64,000 nucleotides of DNA from the NCBI GenBank assembly GCA_902492755.1, contig CABUNB010000001.1:62001-126000 (forward strand), read 5' to 3'. Made by a program: the position numbers and the translations under genes. A model generated the notes under the pieces. The model saw only the letters and a program-made list of their open reading frames with translations, searched no databases and was not told the DNA's origin. The stretch comes from an uncultured Collinsella sp. (GTDB lineage: Bacteria > Actinomycetota > Coriobacteriia > Coriobacteriales > Coriobacteriaceae). Numbering within the stretch: the stretch's first letter is position 1; the number at the start of each line of letters is the position of its first letter. Positions 57,737 to 64,000 of this stretch are shown in pieces.

Positions 57737-58180
57737 CTACGCGAGTTTGGCTCCGACGATCTTTGCTGCTGCCGGCTTATCGAAGTTGCCGCCGGTGGCC
57801 TTGCCGAGCGCGCCCATGACCTGGCCCATCTGCTTCTTGGACGTGGCGCCCAGCTCGGCGATAACCTGATCAATCAGGGCTTCGAGCTCCTCGCCCGAAA
57901 CCTGCGCGGGCAGCAGGCTCTCCAGAATCTTGACCTGCTCGGCCAGATTGTCGGTACGCTCTTGGTCGGTGCCGGCCTTGATGGACATCTCCAGCGTCTC
58001 GCTCGTCTGCTTAATCAGACGCTTGATCATACTGTTGACGTCTTCCTCGGTCACATCGCGGCGCTCGTTGACCTCGATATTCTTCACCTCGGCCTTGACC
58101 TGGCGAATGATGGACAGGCGAACCTTGTCCTTAGCCTTCATGGCCGCAATCATTTCCTTCTGCAGCTCTTCGTTGGTCAT
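57737..58180 (-). CDS. yqeY: GatB/YqeY-domain protein
   Basis: The protein has 147 residues from the ATG at 58180, with GAGGAGG 8 nt upstream; the TTG at 58186 is too close to that site. The whole length matches YqeY: MKAKDKVRLSIIRQVKAEVKN, ESLLPAQVSGEELEALIDQVI, and KKQMGQVMGALGKATGG at the tRNA-binding-like C-terminal helix bundle. The fold resembles the tail domain of the GatB amidotransferase subunit. The cellular role is not settled. It follows the foldase gene by 54 nt. Confidence 0.92.
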   Translation of the reverse strand: MTNEELQKEMIAAMKAKDKVRLSIIRQVKAEVKNIEVNERRDVTEEDVNSMIKRLIKQTSETLEMSIKAGTDQERTDNLAEQVKILESLLPAQVSGEELEALIDQVIAELGATSKKQMGQVMGALGKATGGNFDKPAAAKIVGAKLA

Positions 58181-58234
58181 CTGCAAATCCTCCTCAATAG
58201 TGCGGGCGGCACTCGCACGAGCGCCGCCCCATGA

Positions 58235-59458
58235 TTACTCAGTCTTCGACGAATCGTCGGCCGAACTCTTGGTGACGCCCTTCAGGCTGACGTTGTACGG
58301 CACGTCTTTGGGCATGGGGTTAACAGTGATGTCGGCGTCCTTCTTGTACTGCTCCAGCCACTCGCTGTACGCAGCGCTCTCTGCCTGCGTCTTCACCACG
58401 TTGGAGACGTACTTCTTGATGTCCTTGGGTACCTGCTTGATGTCATCGACTTGACTATCGACATGGAAGTAGTCGGTGCACTTGATGATGTGGTAACCAT
58501 AGGTCGACTCGACGACGTCGCTCACATCGCCCTTGTTGAGCCCCTCGAGCGCCTTCTGGTAGCTGTCGACGAAGGTGGTGAGCTTGTCCCAGTCCACATC
58601 GCCCTTCTTGTCCTTGGAGCCGGTATCGTCGGAGTACTGCTTCACAGCGTCCTCAAAGCTCAGCTCGCCGGAGTTAATCTTGTCCAGGCACTCCTGCGCC
58701 TTGGCCTTGGCGGCAGCCTTGTCCTCGTCAGATGCGTCAGAACCGACCTTGATCAGAATATTCGACGAGCGACGGGCGTCATTGTATTTGGACAGGTTCT
58801 CGTTGATGTAATCGACTATCTCGCTGTCCTTGGGCTTGCTTGTGGGTGCTACTGCATCCTTGAGTTTCTGCTGCGCCAGGCTCTCCTTGAGCGAGTCCTT
58901 GTAGGTGTCCTCGGTGTAGCCATAGGTCTTAAGCGTCTTCTTAAAGGCCTTGGCGCCACCGGACCTCTTGCAGGCGTCCTTCCAGGCCTTCTCGACCTCC
59001 TCGTCCGAGACGGTCACGCCGTTTTCCTTCTGCGCCTGTTGAAGCAGAATCTGCTGCGTGTAGGAGTCGATGAGCTGCTTGCGGTACTTTTTGGGCGTGA
59101 GATCGTTGTTGACCAGATACTGCGCCCAGTCCTTGTCCTTGGTGTAGCCATGGGACGTGCGCATGCTCATGATCTGCTTGGTCACGGTGTCCTCGGTGAG
59201 GTTGGTGCCATTGATGGTAGCAGCCACGCCACCAGTGAGCTTATAGCCCGAGCTGGCGTTTTCAGTCTGCGACATCAGGCCGGAGCACGCCATGGCCGAG
59301 ACGGAAAGCAGCATTGCCAGCACGCCGATGACCACTAGGACGATCTTGACGGTCTTGGACACATAGGTCTTGCGCTGCTTCTGACGAGAGCTGGAGGCGA
59401 CGCGAGCCTGTTGCTCGGACGTCGGTGCGGCCTCGGGGTTTTTTTTCTTATTTGCCAT
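58235..59458 (-). CDS. Membrane-anchored peptidyl-prolyl isomerase (PrsA/PpiC-like foldase)
   Basis: The protein has 407 residues. A basic cytoplasmic N-terminus (1-37) precedes one membrane helix (about 38-60); there is a Cys soon after (AMACSG), but the distance from the N-terminus makes a lipobox doubtful. A SurA/PrsA N-terminal chaperone domain (about 75-215) is followed by a parvulin domain (about 225-355): SSNILIKVGS, FEDAVKQYSDDTGSKDKKGDVDW and ESTYGYHIIKCTDY. It probably helps fold secreted and wall proteins such as the surface fibres encoded nearby. The start has AAAGGC upstream. Confidence 0.9.
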   Translation of the reverse strand: MANKKKNPEAAPTSEQQARVASSSRQKQRKTYVSKTVKIVLVVIGVLAMLLSVSAMACSGLMSQTENASSGYKLTGGVAATINGTNLTEDTVTKQIMSMRTSHGYTKDKDWAQYLVNNDLTPKKYRKQLIDSYTQQILLQQAQKENGVTVSDEEVEKAWKDACKRSGGAKAFKKTLKTYGYTEDTYKDSLKESLAQQKLKDAVAPTSKPKDSEIVDYINENLSKYNDARRSSNILIKVGSDASDEDKAAAKAKAQECLDKINSGELSFEDAVKQYSDDTGSKDKKGDVDWDKLTTFVDSYQKALEGLNKGDVSDVVESTYGYHIIKCTDYFHVDSQVDDIKQVPKDIKKYVSNVVKTQAESAAYSEWLEQYKKDADITVNPMPKDVPYNVSLKGVTKSSADDSSKTE

Positions 59459-59525
59459 GTTTGGCCTTTCGCATCACGAATCGAACAAACGCCATTGTGT
59501 CACAACGCAGCCCCCACGGCACACC

Positions 59526-59566
59526 TGGTGCATGGGGGACAGGTTAATCTGCACCATTTTGGTGCA
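59526..59566. repeat. Hairpin with GGGGGACAGG loop upstream of the foldase gene
   Basis: TGGTGCA (59526-59532) pairs with TGCACCA (59550-59556), and the latter can alternatively pair with TGGTGCA at 59560-59566. Further GGGAC/GTCCC motifs follow to about 59650, suggesting several degenerate copies of the same repeat family in this spacer. Confidence 0.55.
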
Positions 59567-59660
59567 AAGGGGACCGCTCTGGCAGACAGCAATTAGGCAG
59601 ACGGCAATTAGGGACGTTCCTTTTCTGCCGGCACTTGGGGACTGTCCCAAACTGCCGGCC

Positions 59661-60128
59661 CTAAAAGTGGCGGCGTATGGCATCGACCATGCCTTGGCAC
59701 GTGGTCTGGCCGAGCACATCGGCTGCGTCGTCGGCATCCATAAAGATATTCATAAGCGCTTGCAGGGCCTCGACCTGGCCGCCAGGCTCGGCAATGCCCA
59801 GATTGATGATGACCTGCGCCGGCACGGGGGAACCCATGCCCGCCATAGCACTGAACGTCACGGTCGATGCGGGCTTCACCACCGCGATATAGGGCTTAGC
59901 CACAAACCCCGGATCGGTGTGCGGGATGGCGATGTTGGCCGCCGGCATGGCAAGGCCCGTGGGATAGGCATCCTCGCGCGCGCGGACGGCATCGAGCCAA
60001 CCGGATGCAATGTAGCCGCGCGGGGCAAGCTCACCCTCGAGGCGCGCAAACACCTCACCCGGCGTCGCGCACTCCCAATCAAAAAACACCAGCTCAGGCG
60101 AGAATAGCATCTCGGCGTTATCCGCCAT
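59661..60128 (-). CDS. Stand-alone PTS IIA protein (fructose/galactitol type)
   Basis: The protein has 155 residues from the ATG at 60128, with GGAGGA 5 nt upstream. The single PTS_EIIA_2 domain has the phosphorylatable His in NIAIPHTDP (about residue 76), then AVVKPASTVTFSAMAG and a C-terminal helix pair. The length equals GatA. No IIB, IIC or sugar enzymes are adjacent, so it may act with a system elsewhere or in regulation. Confidence 0.85.
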   Translation of the reverse strand: MADNAEMLFSPELVFFDWECATPGEVFARLEGELAPRGYIASGWLDAVRAREDAYPTGLAMPAANIAIPHTDPGFVAKPYIAVVKPASTVTFSAMAGMGSPVPAQVIINLGIAEPGGQVEALQALMNIFMDADDAADVLGQTTCQGMVDAIRRHF

Positions 60129-60193
60129 ACCGTCCTCCAAAGTTGTATGAGATTCACAATGCCCCATATGATAGCGAAACGAGACAGGCAAGG

Positions 60194-60661
60194 TTAGTTT
60201 AGGATCCCAATCATAGCGAGTGCGCGGGCAGGCGTCAGGCAAACTTCGGGCATCTCCTCCAGCATGCGCCGGTCACTCGTGACTACGTAGTCAACGTCTG
60301 CTGTCTCGCCCGAAGCGATGATGAGGTTATCTTCAAGATCCGGCATGCGCTTGCCAAGCATGCGCGCCATCTCGCACTCTGCCAACGAAAGCGGAGAGGC
60401 GGTTGCCACCTGCATCATGTGCTCAATGCAGGCCCATGACGCCAAGGCAAACGACACATTCATCCCATTCACGTTCCGCCGGGCTAGACGCCGAGGCAAA
60501 ATATAGAATACATCCTTTGCCGTCGTTGGCGCATACAGAAGGTCGATCTTGCCTGCCTCGGCCAGTTCAACCAATCTTCTCGCTTCGTCGAACGCCCCCT
60601 CTTGCAGGTAATAATCGAGCCAAACGTTCGTATCTACCAAGAGATGCTGTGCCTCAATCAT
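60194..60661 (-). CDS. PIN-domain toxin of a type II toxin-antitoxin pair
   Basis: The protein has 155 residues from the ATG at 60661, which overlaps the antitoxin stop (ATGA). The PIN fold shows LLVDTNVWLDYYL (first Asp), TTAKDVFYI, then MPDLEDNLIIASGE with the acidic pair and VDYVVTSDRRML with the last Asp. These are the residues that bind Mg2+ in PIN ribonucleases. It probably cleaves RNA when free of its partner. The antitoxin-first order with overlap is typical. Confidence 0.85.
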   Translation of the reverse strand: MIEAQHLLVDTNVWLDYYLQEGAFDEARRLVELAEAGKIDLLYAPTTAKDVFYILPRRLARRNVNGMNVSFALASWACIEHMMQVATASPLSLAECEMARMLGKRMPDLEDNLIIASGETADVDYVVTSDRRMLEEMPEVCLTPARALAMIGILN

Positions 60662-61002
60662 CGGCAATTCGCCTCGATGTCGGCAATCATCGCATCATAC
60701 ATATCATCCCGTACGGCATCCCAGTCTTCCGCCGAAGATTCGGCCGGTGCAAAATCCGACGCGCTCAGCCCCAACGAAGAAAAAGCCAGGCCACTTCCCT
60801 GCTCGGCCAGACTCTCCGCACGGGATGCCTCGCGCTTATCCGCTACCATAAATCCCGGCAACGTTTGATGCTCGACGAGATAGGCCCAAAGCGCACGAAT
60901 GGCATCGCTCGGCCCTAATCCATTGCGAGTGAGGACCGCATCGCCACCAGCTTTGAGCATAGGATCGATTCGCGTGTTGAGCTGCACTGTTGCTGTACCC
61001 AT
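60658..61002 (-). CDS. Ribbon-helix-helix antitoxin (RelB/DinJ-like)
   Basis: The protein has 114 residues. The N-terminal TATVQLNTRIDPMLKAGGDAVLTRNGLGPSDAI is the RelB/DinJ ribbon-helix-helix pattern (short beta strand, then two helices). The acidic C-terminal part (about 60-114) is the likely toxin-binding segment. The start has AAGGAG 6 nt upstream. It is overlapped by the PIN toxin gene by 4 nt. It should bind its own promoter at 61003-61050 and neutralise the toxin. Confidence 0.82.
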   Translation of the reverse strand: MGTATVQLNTRIDPMLKAGGDAVLTRNGLGPSDAIRALWAYLVEHQTLPGFMVADKREASRAESLAEQGSGLAFSSLGLSASDFAPAESSAEDWDAVRDDMYDAMIADIEANCR

Positions 61003-61056
61003 AGCGGCTCCTTCCTACTTGCTAGCAGTATAGCAAACCTGTTAGGTCACACAAAA

Positions 61057-61084
61057 GGGCCCCGACCGAGAACGGACGAGGCCC
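61057..61084 (-). terminator. Rho-independent terminator after the small acidic protein gene
   Basis: GGGCCCCGACCG and CGGACGAGGCCC form the stem with mismatches. The minus strand continues TTTTGTG. It is about 200 nt beyond the stop of 61287-61478. The intervening stretch shows no gene. Confidence 0.7.
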
Positions 61085-61286
61085 TGTCAGATTGGTAGTG
61101 TCGAGAAAGGTGGTGTAGCGCCCGATCCGAAGCGAGTCGGCCTGGCGTCCAAGAATCTAGAATATGATTGATGCCCTATGCCGCCGACCGGCATATGAAA
61201 GCCAGCGGGCCAAAAGCCCCATGGCTTCTAGCCCGCAGAAACATCGATGTTTCCAAATGATCGTAGCTTGTGCTTCAAGCGCTTTT

Positions 61287-61478
61287 CTACGCTACCGGCG
61301 GATGCAAATCCCAATCGGGAAAGCAGTTTGCGAAGCCCGTGAGATTTTGGGTCAAAACATTGTTCTCAGCTTGCTTCAGTCGCTCGTCCTCTTCAAACAG
61401 ACTATCGAGTTCGCTCAGCGCATCGAAGTCCTGCATTGCAGCATCGTCATGGTCGAAATCAGTTACTTCATCAGCCAT
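61287..61478 (-). CDS. Small acidic protein of unknown function
   Basis: The protein has 63 residues, strongly acidic in the first 35 (Asp/Glu-rich, DDAAMQDFDALSELD), with C-terminal CFPDWDLHPPVA. The ATG at 61478 has AAGGGAG about 9 nt upstream. It lies 43 nt past the gene at 61522 in the same direction, before a terminator, so it is probably the third gene of that unit. I do not recognise a family. The acidic nature would fit a protein inhibitor or nucleic-acid mimic, but that is speculation. Confidence 0.6.
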   Translation of the reverse strand: MADEVTDFDHDDAAMQDFDALSELDSLFEEDERLKQAENNVLTQNLTGFANCFPDWDLHPPVA

Positions 61479-61521
61479 CTATTTCACTCCCTTCATGGAT
61501 TATCGAGGCAAACCCTCCCGG

Positions 61522-63177
61522 CTAGGCCACCCTATCGAGTTTAAGCAGGTCGCCGCGCTCGGCCGCCGCTTCCTTCGCGCTCTTCCACTGGTTAAGCGCC
61601 AGATCGATCTCGGAGCAGCCCTCCTGAATGCGTTTGGAGTATTTGGCCTCAATCTTATCCGCCTCCGCAGTATGCTGCTTGCCCGAGAGACTCATCTTTA
61701 CTAGGCAATAGCCAGCCCCCGCAAGAAGCAGAATACCGATAAGCTGGTTCACAAACGCAAAGAGAAATACTCCCAAAACAGCAAGGACAACGGCTGCTAT
61801 CTTGTGACTCTTATTACCTTTCGCGATCTTGAGGCCAAGCTCAGCGAGCTCCTTCTTCTTCTCTTCGCCGACATAACGAACATAATCGCCGCGCAGCTCA
61901 TTGCCCTCGTCACCGGAGACTGCTTTGCTTGTCCAGCCGTCGAAGTCAAGGGTGATCGCCTGCGGAAACTCGGGAATGTCGCTCTTGCGATACCGGTTGA
62001 AACCGCCGTTGATGTAAGGACCCAAAAAACGAATCGCAGTCTTCTTCTTATGCACATCCGCAGACGAGCCCCGGTCGCGCATCGAGCGTGTCATCTGGTC
62101 GATGATGTTCATCGTCTGTTGACGCTTCTCGTCGCGGCGACGATTGACGAGCTCTCGGGCGCGCTCCACGTCTCCGCCAAACGCCTTGACCGCAAGAAGA
62201 TACTCCTCCTGACGGCGGAGACTCCTCTCCTTGGAATCATCGGAGTTAACAAGCTCCATCAGATGCCTATCAACCTGCTCGGCAAGCGTCCTCTCGTCAA
62301 CATCGGAAGCCTTGAGATCGGCGAAGTCATTGGAGATACTTTCGATCGCCTCGACTTTTCCGAGATATTTATTGATGTAGTCAAACTCCTTGACCACCAC
62401 CTTGAGTGCCGGATATCTCGAACTCATATCTTCCTCGTAGTTGGTAAAATACTCCGCCCACGACTTCGACTGCTCACTCTCAAACTCAGGTCTCTGATTT
62501 CTGATCTGCTCGATCCAACCCGCCATATAGTCATCGCACAGGTGCTTCTCATCGGTGCCGAAGATGCCGTTGATATAGGCATCGATGTAGACCATCGCAT
62601 CGGCATCGATACGGGCGGCGTTTTGCGTCGAGAAATAGCGTGCGAGCCATTCGTAGCACGTGGCGGTGCGGTTGTTACGTCTGCAGACCAGAGCCATCGC
62701 AAGAGATGTATGCTCGTTGTCGCGTTTGACGGCTTCACGTATTGCGCGCTCCGCAAGATCTCGGTTGTTGTTAATCCATGCCGCCAGAGCGACCAAGACA
62801 GGTGCCAGCCAGTAATCCGGGGTCGAAATCATTAACTCCTCGGAGACCGTCGAGATCGTCGCCTTTCGCACGAGAGCCGCATCGGTTGCCTGGAGAATGC
62901 CAACCATGGTGTTTCGGACCACCGAGTAGTTGCCGAACTTCTTGTCCATCTCCTGCCGGACGCCCACGAGCTCCGTAGCAGCCTGCTCAAGAGCAGCGGT
63001 GCGACGTTGCTCGATCATCATCTCAAGAAAGTCCCTTCGGAGCTTTTTAAGGTCCTTCCGCACTTCCTCCATTTGCGATTCGACCTTATCGACCTTCATG
63101 CTCATCTGGTCAACTTTTGTTCCGATAGCGTCGATCCTGCGCTCGATATGACCCGTATCTAATCCTGGATCATTCAT
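61522..63177 (-). CDS. Coiled-coil / helical-repeat membrane protein, unknown function
   Basis: The protein has 551 residues. The N-terminal coiled coil (about 10-80) has heptad-like VDQMSMKVDKVESQMEEV. Next comes a helical-repeat region (about 95-340; WLAPVLVALAAWINNNRDLAERAI, EHTSLAMALVCRRNNRTATCYEWLARYF) that looks TPR- or HEAT-like. A linker is followed by two adjacent membrane helices at about 460-500 (IAAVVLAVLGVFLFAFV, LIGILLLAGAGYCLV) and a soluble C-terminal helix. No catalytic motif is seen. It lies 72 nt past the zinc-ribbon gene and probably forms a complex with its product. I do not recognise the family. Confidence 0.8.
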   Translation of the reverse strand: MNDPGLDTGHIERRIDAIGTKVDQMSMKVDKVESQMEEVRKDLKKLRRDFLEMMIEQRRTAALEQAATELVGVRQEMDKKFGNYSVVRNTMVGILQATDAALVRKATISTVSEELMISTPDYWLAPVLVALAAWINNNRDLAERAIREAVKRDNEHTSLAMALVCRRNNRTATCYEWLARYFSTQNAARIDADAMVYIDAYINGIFGTDEKHLCDDYMAGWIEQIRNQRPEFESEQSKSWAEYFTNYEEDMSSRYPALKVVVKEFDYINKYLGKVEAIESISNDFADLKASDVDERTLAEQVDRHLMELVNSDDSKERSLRRQEEYLLAVKAFGGDVERARELVNRRRDEKRQQTMNIIDQMTRSMRDRGSSADVHKKKTAIRFLGPYINGGFNRYRKSDIPEFPQAITLDFDGWTSKAVSGDEGNELRGDYVRYVGEEKKKELAELGLKIAKGNKSHKIAAVVLAVLGVFLFAFVNQLIGILLLAGAGYCLVKMSLSGKQHTAEADKIEAKYSKRIQEGCSEIDLALNQWKSAKEAAAERGDLLKLDRVA

Positions 63178-63249
63178 CTGTACCGCCTTTCAGTTTGCAC
63201 TGTTTAGATCATCCAATCGCTTTAAGCGAGCAAGCGCCCGCCATCTGCT

Positions 63250-64000
63250 TTATTGAGAGGCCATGCTTCGGTATTGCTCGGACACCTGCTGATAGGCCGA
63301 AAGAAACTTCTGCTTGTATTGGCTTGCCTTCATCGAGTTAACGATGCGCCCGACGGGCTCCACATAGTGTTCGAGAAAGTATAAAGTCCTTCTCCGCAAC
63401 GCAAATGAACCCGTTTTATAGGGAGATCCGGGGTTCTCTTTGATACCCTTGAGCAACGCGAGACACGTTTTGGGAATGTTGCAGTTGGCGGCGATATCTT
63501 GATAGAAGTCCTCCCGCTCCGCAGTCATAAAGTCTTCCGAAGCATACCGCGCTATGCAGAACGGGCACACCGCATCGATGAAGCCCTCAAGCCGAGGCCG
63601 GTCCTCCATGCTCTGCATATTGGCGACTACGATCGATACCATCTGTACCTCAAAATCACGCATGTTGTAGAGCGTCGACTCAAACAAGTCGATCAAGTCG
63701 CGCACCTCGTCGTATTCGAGAGGGACATCTTCGGCACTTTTAAAGAAGGCCGTCATCGAGCCCGAGAGACCTTCACAAAACTCATCACAGTACGCAACCA
63801 TAAACTGCGCCGCTGCGTTGTCTTGCATCATATTAAGCACGTCCGCGGCAAATTTGCGAGCCTCCGGGAAGTTGCCGGCTTTAAAGAACTTGATGGCATT
63901 GTCCTTGGCAAACGCGATTTTACCCGTGGCCCCCAGACGCGCCCGTGAATAGTACATCTCGCGACCGCACTGGTTGCAATGAACCTTTCGCGTTGCGGGG
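63250..64000 (-). CDS. Zinc-ribbon helical protein, N-terminus beyond the window edge
   Basis: At least 249 residues are visible; the frame is open to base 64000, so the gene starts outside. The visible part begins KVHCNQCGREMYYSRA, half of a zinc ribbon. A helical region follows with a TPR-like unit (AIKFFKAGNFPEARKFAADVLNMMQDN), and a second Cys pair (VCPFCIARY) appears near the middle. The first Met (63957) is inside the zinc ribbon and is not the real start. It is transcribed toward the coiled-coil membrane protein gene. Function unknown. Confidence 0.7.
   Translation of the reverse strand, partial: PATRKVHCNQCGREMYYSRARLGATGKIAFAKDNAIKFFKAGNFPEARKFAADVLNMMQDNAAAQFMVAYCDEFCEGLSGSMTAFFKSAEDVPLEYDEVRDLIDLFESTLYNMRDFEVQMVSIVVANMQSMEDRPRLEGFIDAVCPFCIARYASEDFMTAEREDFYQDIAANCNIPKTCLALLKGIKENPGSPYKTGSFALRRRTLYFLEHYVEPVGRIVNSMKASQYKQKFLSAYQQVSEQYRSMASQ

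Overview
The window looks like chromosome from a Gram-positive, high-GC gut anaerobe of the Coriobacteriia, most likely Collinsella or a close relative. This rests on several features taken together: GC-rich codon use with AT-rich promoters; two LuxR-type regulators whose N-terminal halves are polytopic membrane domains; cell-wall-anchored surface proteins; a membrane-bound group 4 [NiFe] hydrogenase; an NfnAB-type oxidoreductase; a folP-folK fusion; and ECF-type vitamin transport genes. The genus assignment is inference. No ribosomal RNA or other marker gene fixes it.

Left part (1-20 kb): an ABC-2 exporter operon (two permeases, one ATPase; the first permease runs off the left edge), a DUF4143 AAA ATPase, and a NarL-type two-component pair. 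Next comes a 2190-residue VWA/isopeptide-repeat surface fibre with an LPTTG anchor, and then a five-gene energy-converting hydrogenase operon. In that operon the antiporter-like and NuoH-like membrane subunits are fused into one 960-residue protein.

Middle (20-46 kb): an orphan double helix-turn-helix protein, an Old Yellow Enzyme/dienoyl-CoA-reductase-like flavoenzyme, an initiator tRNA-Met, coaX and a second DUF4143 ATPase. These are followed by a folate operon (folP-folK plus a degenerate biotin-ligase-like protein), a sirtuin, exonuclease III and an ECF substrate-binding component. A metabolic module of amidohydrolase, MATE exporter, membrane LuxR regulator and small membrane protein lies next, then ecfT and a double ATPase ecfA. 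The segment ends with glmU, prs and pth (cell-wall precursor, PRPP and translation housekeeping) and nfnAB.

Right part (46-64 kb): three tandem surface proteins that share an unusual extended signal peptide and an LA(A/T)TG sorting motif, with a divergent 12-TM LuxR regulator; a cytidylate-kinase-like protein; an amino-acid ABC importer operon; YqeY; a PpiC-type foldase; a lone PTS IIA; a ribbon-helix-helix/PIN toxin-antitoxin pair; and an uncharacterised three-gene cluster that runs off the right edge.

The most striking content is between the genes. At least five families of structured DNA repeats occupy the intergenic spaces: (i) four copies of a ~154-nt nested inverted repeat whose stems covary; (ii) two arrays of 55-nt palindromes with an 80-81-nt period; (iii) 41-nt palindromes bracketing a DUF4143 ATPase; (iv) hairpins built around a GGGACAG core with interchangeable stems; and (v) a GATCC...GGATC hairpin that travels with family (i). 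None matches a feature I can name with certainty.
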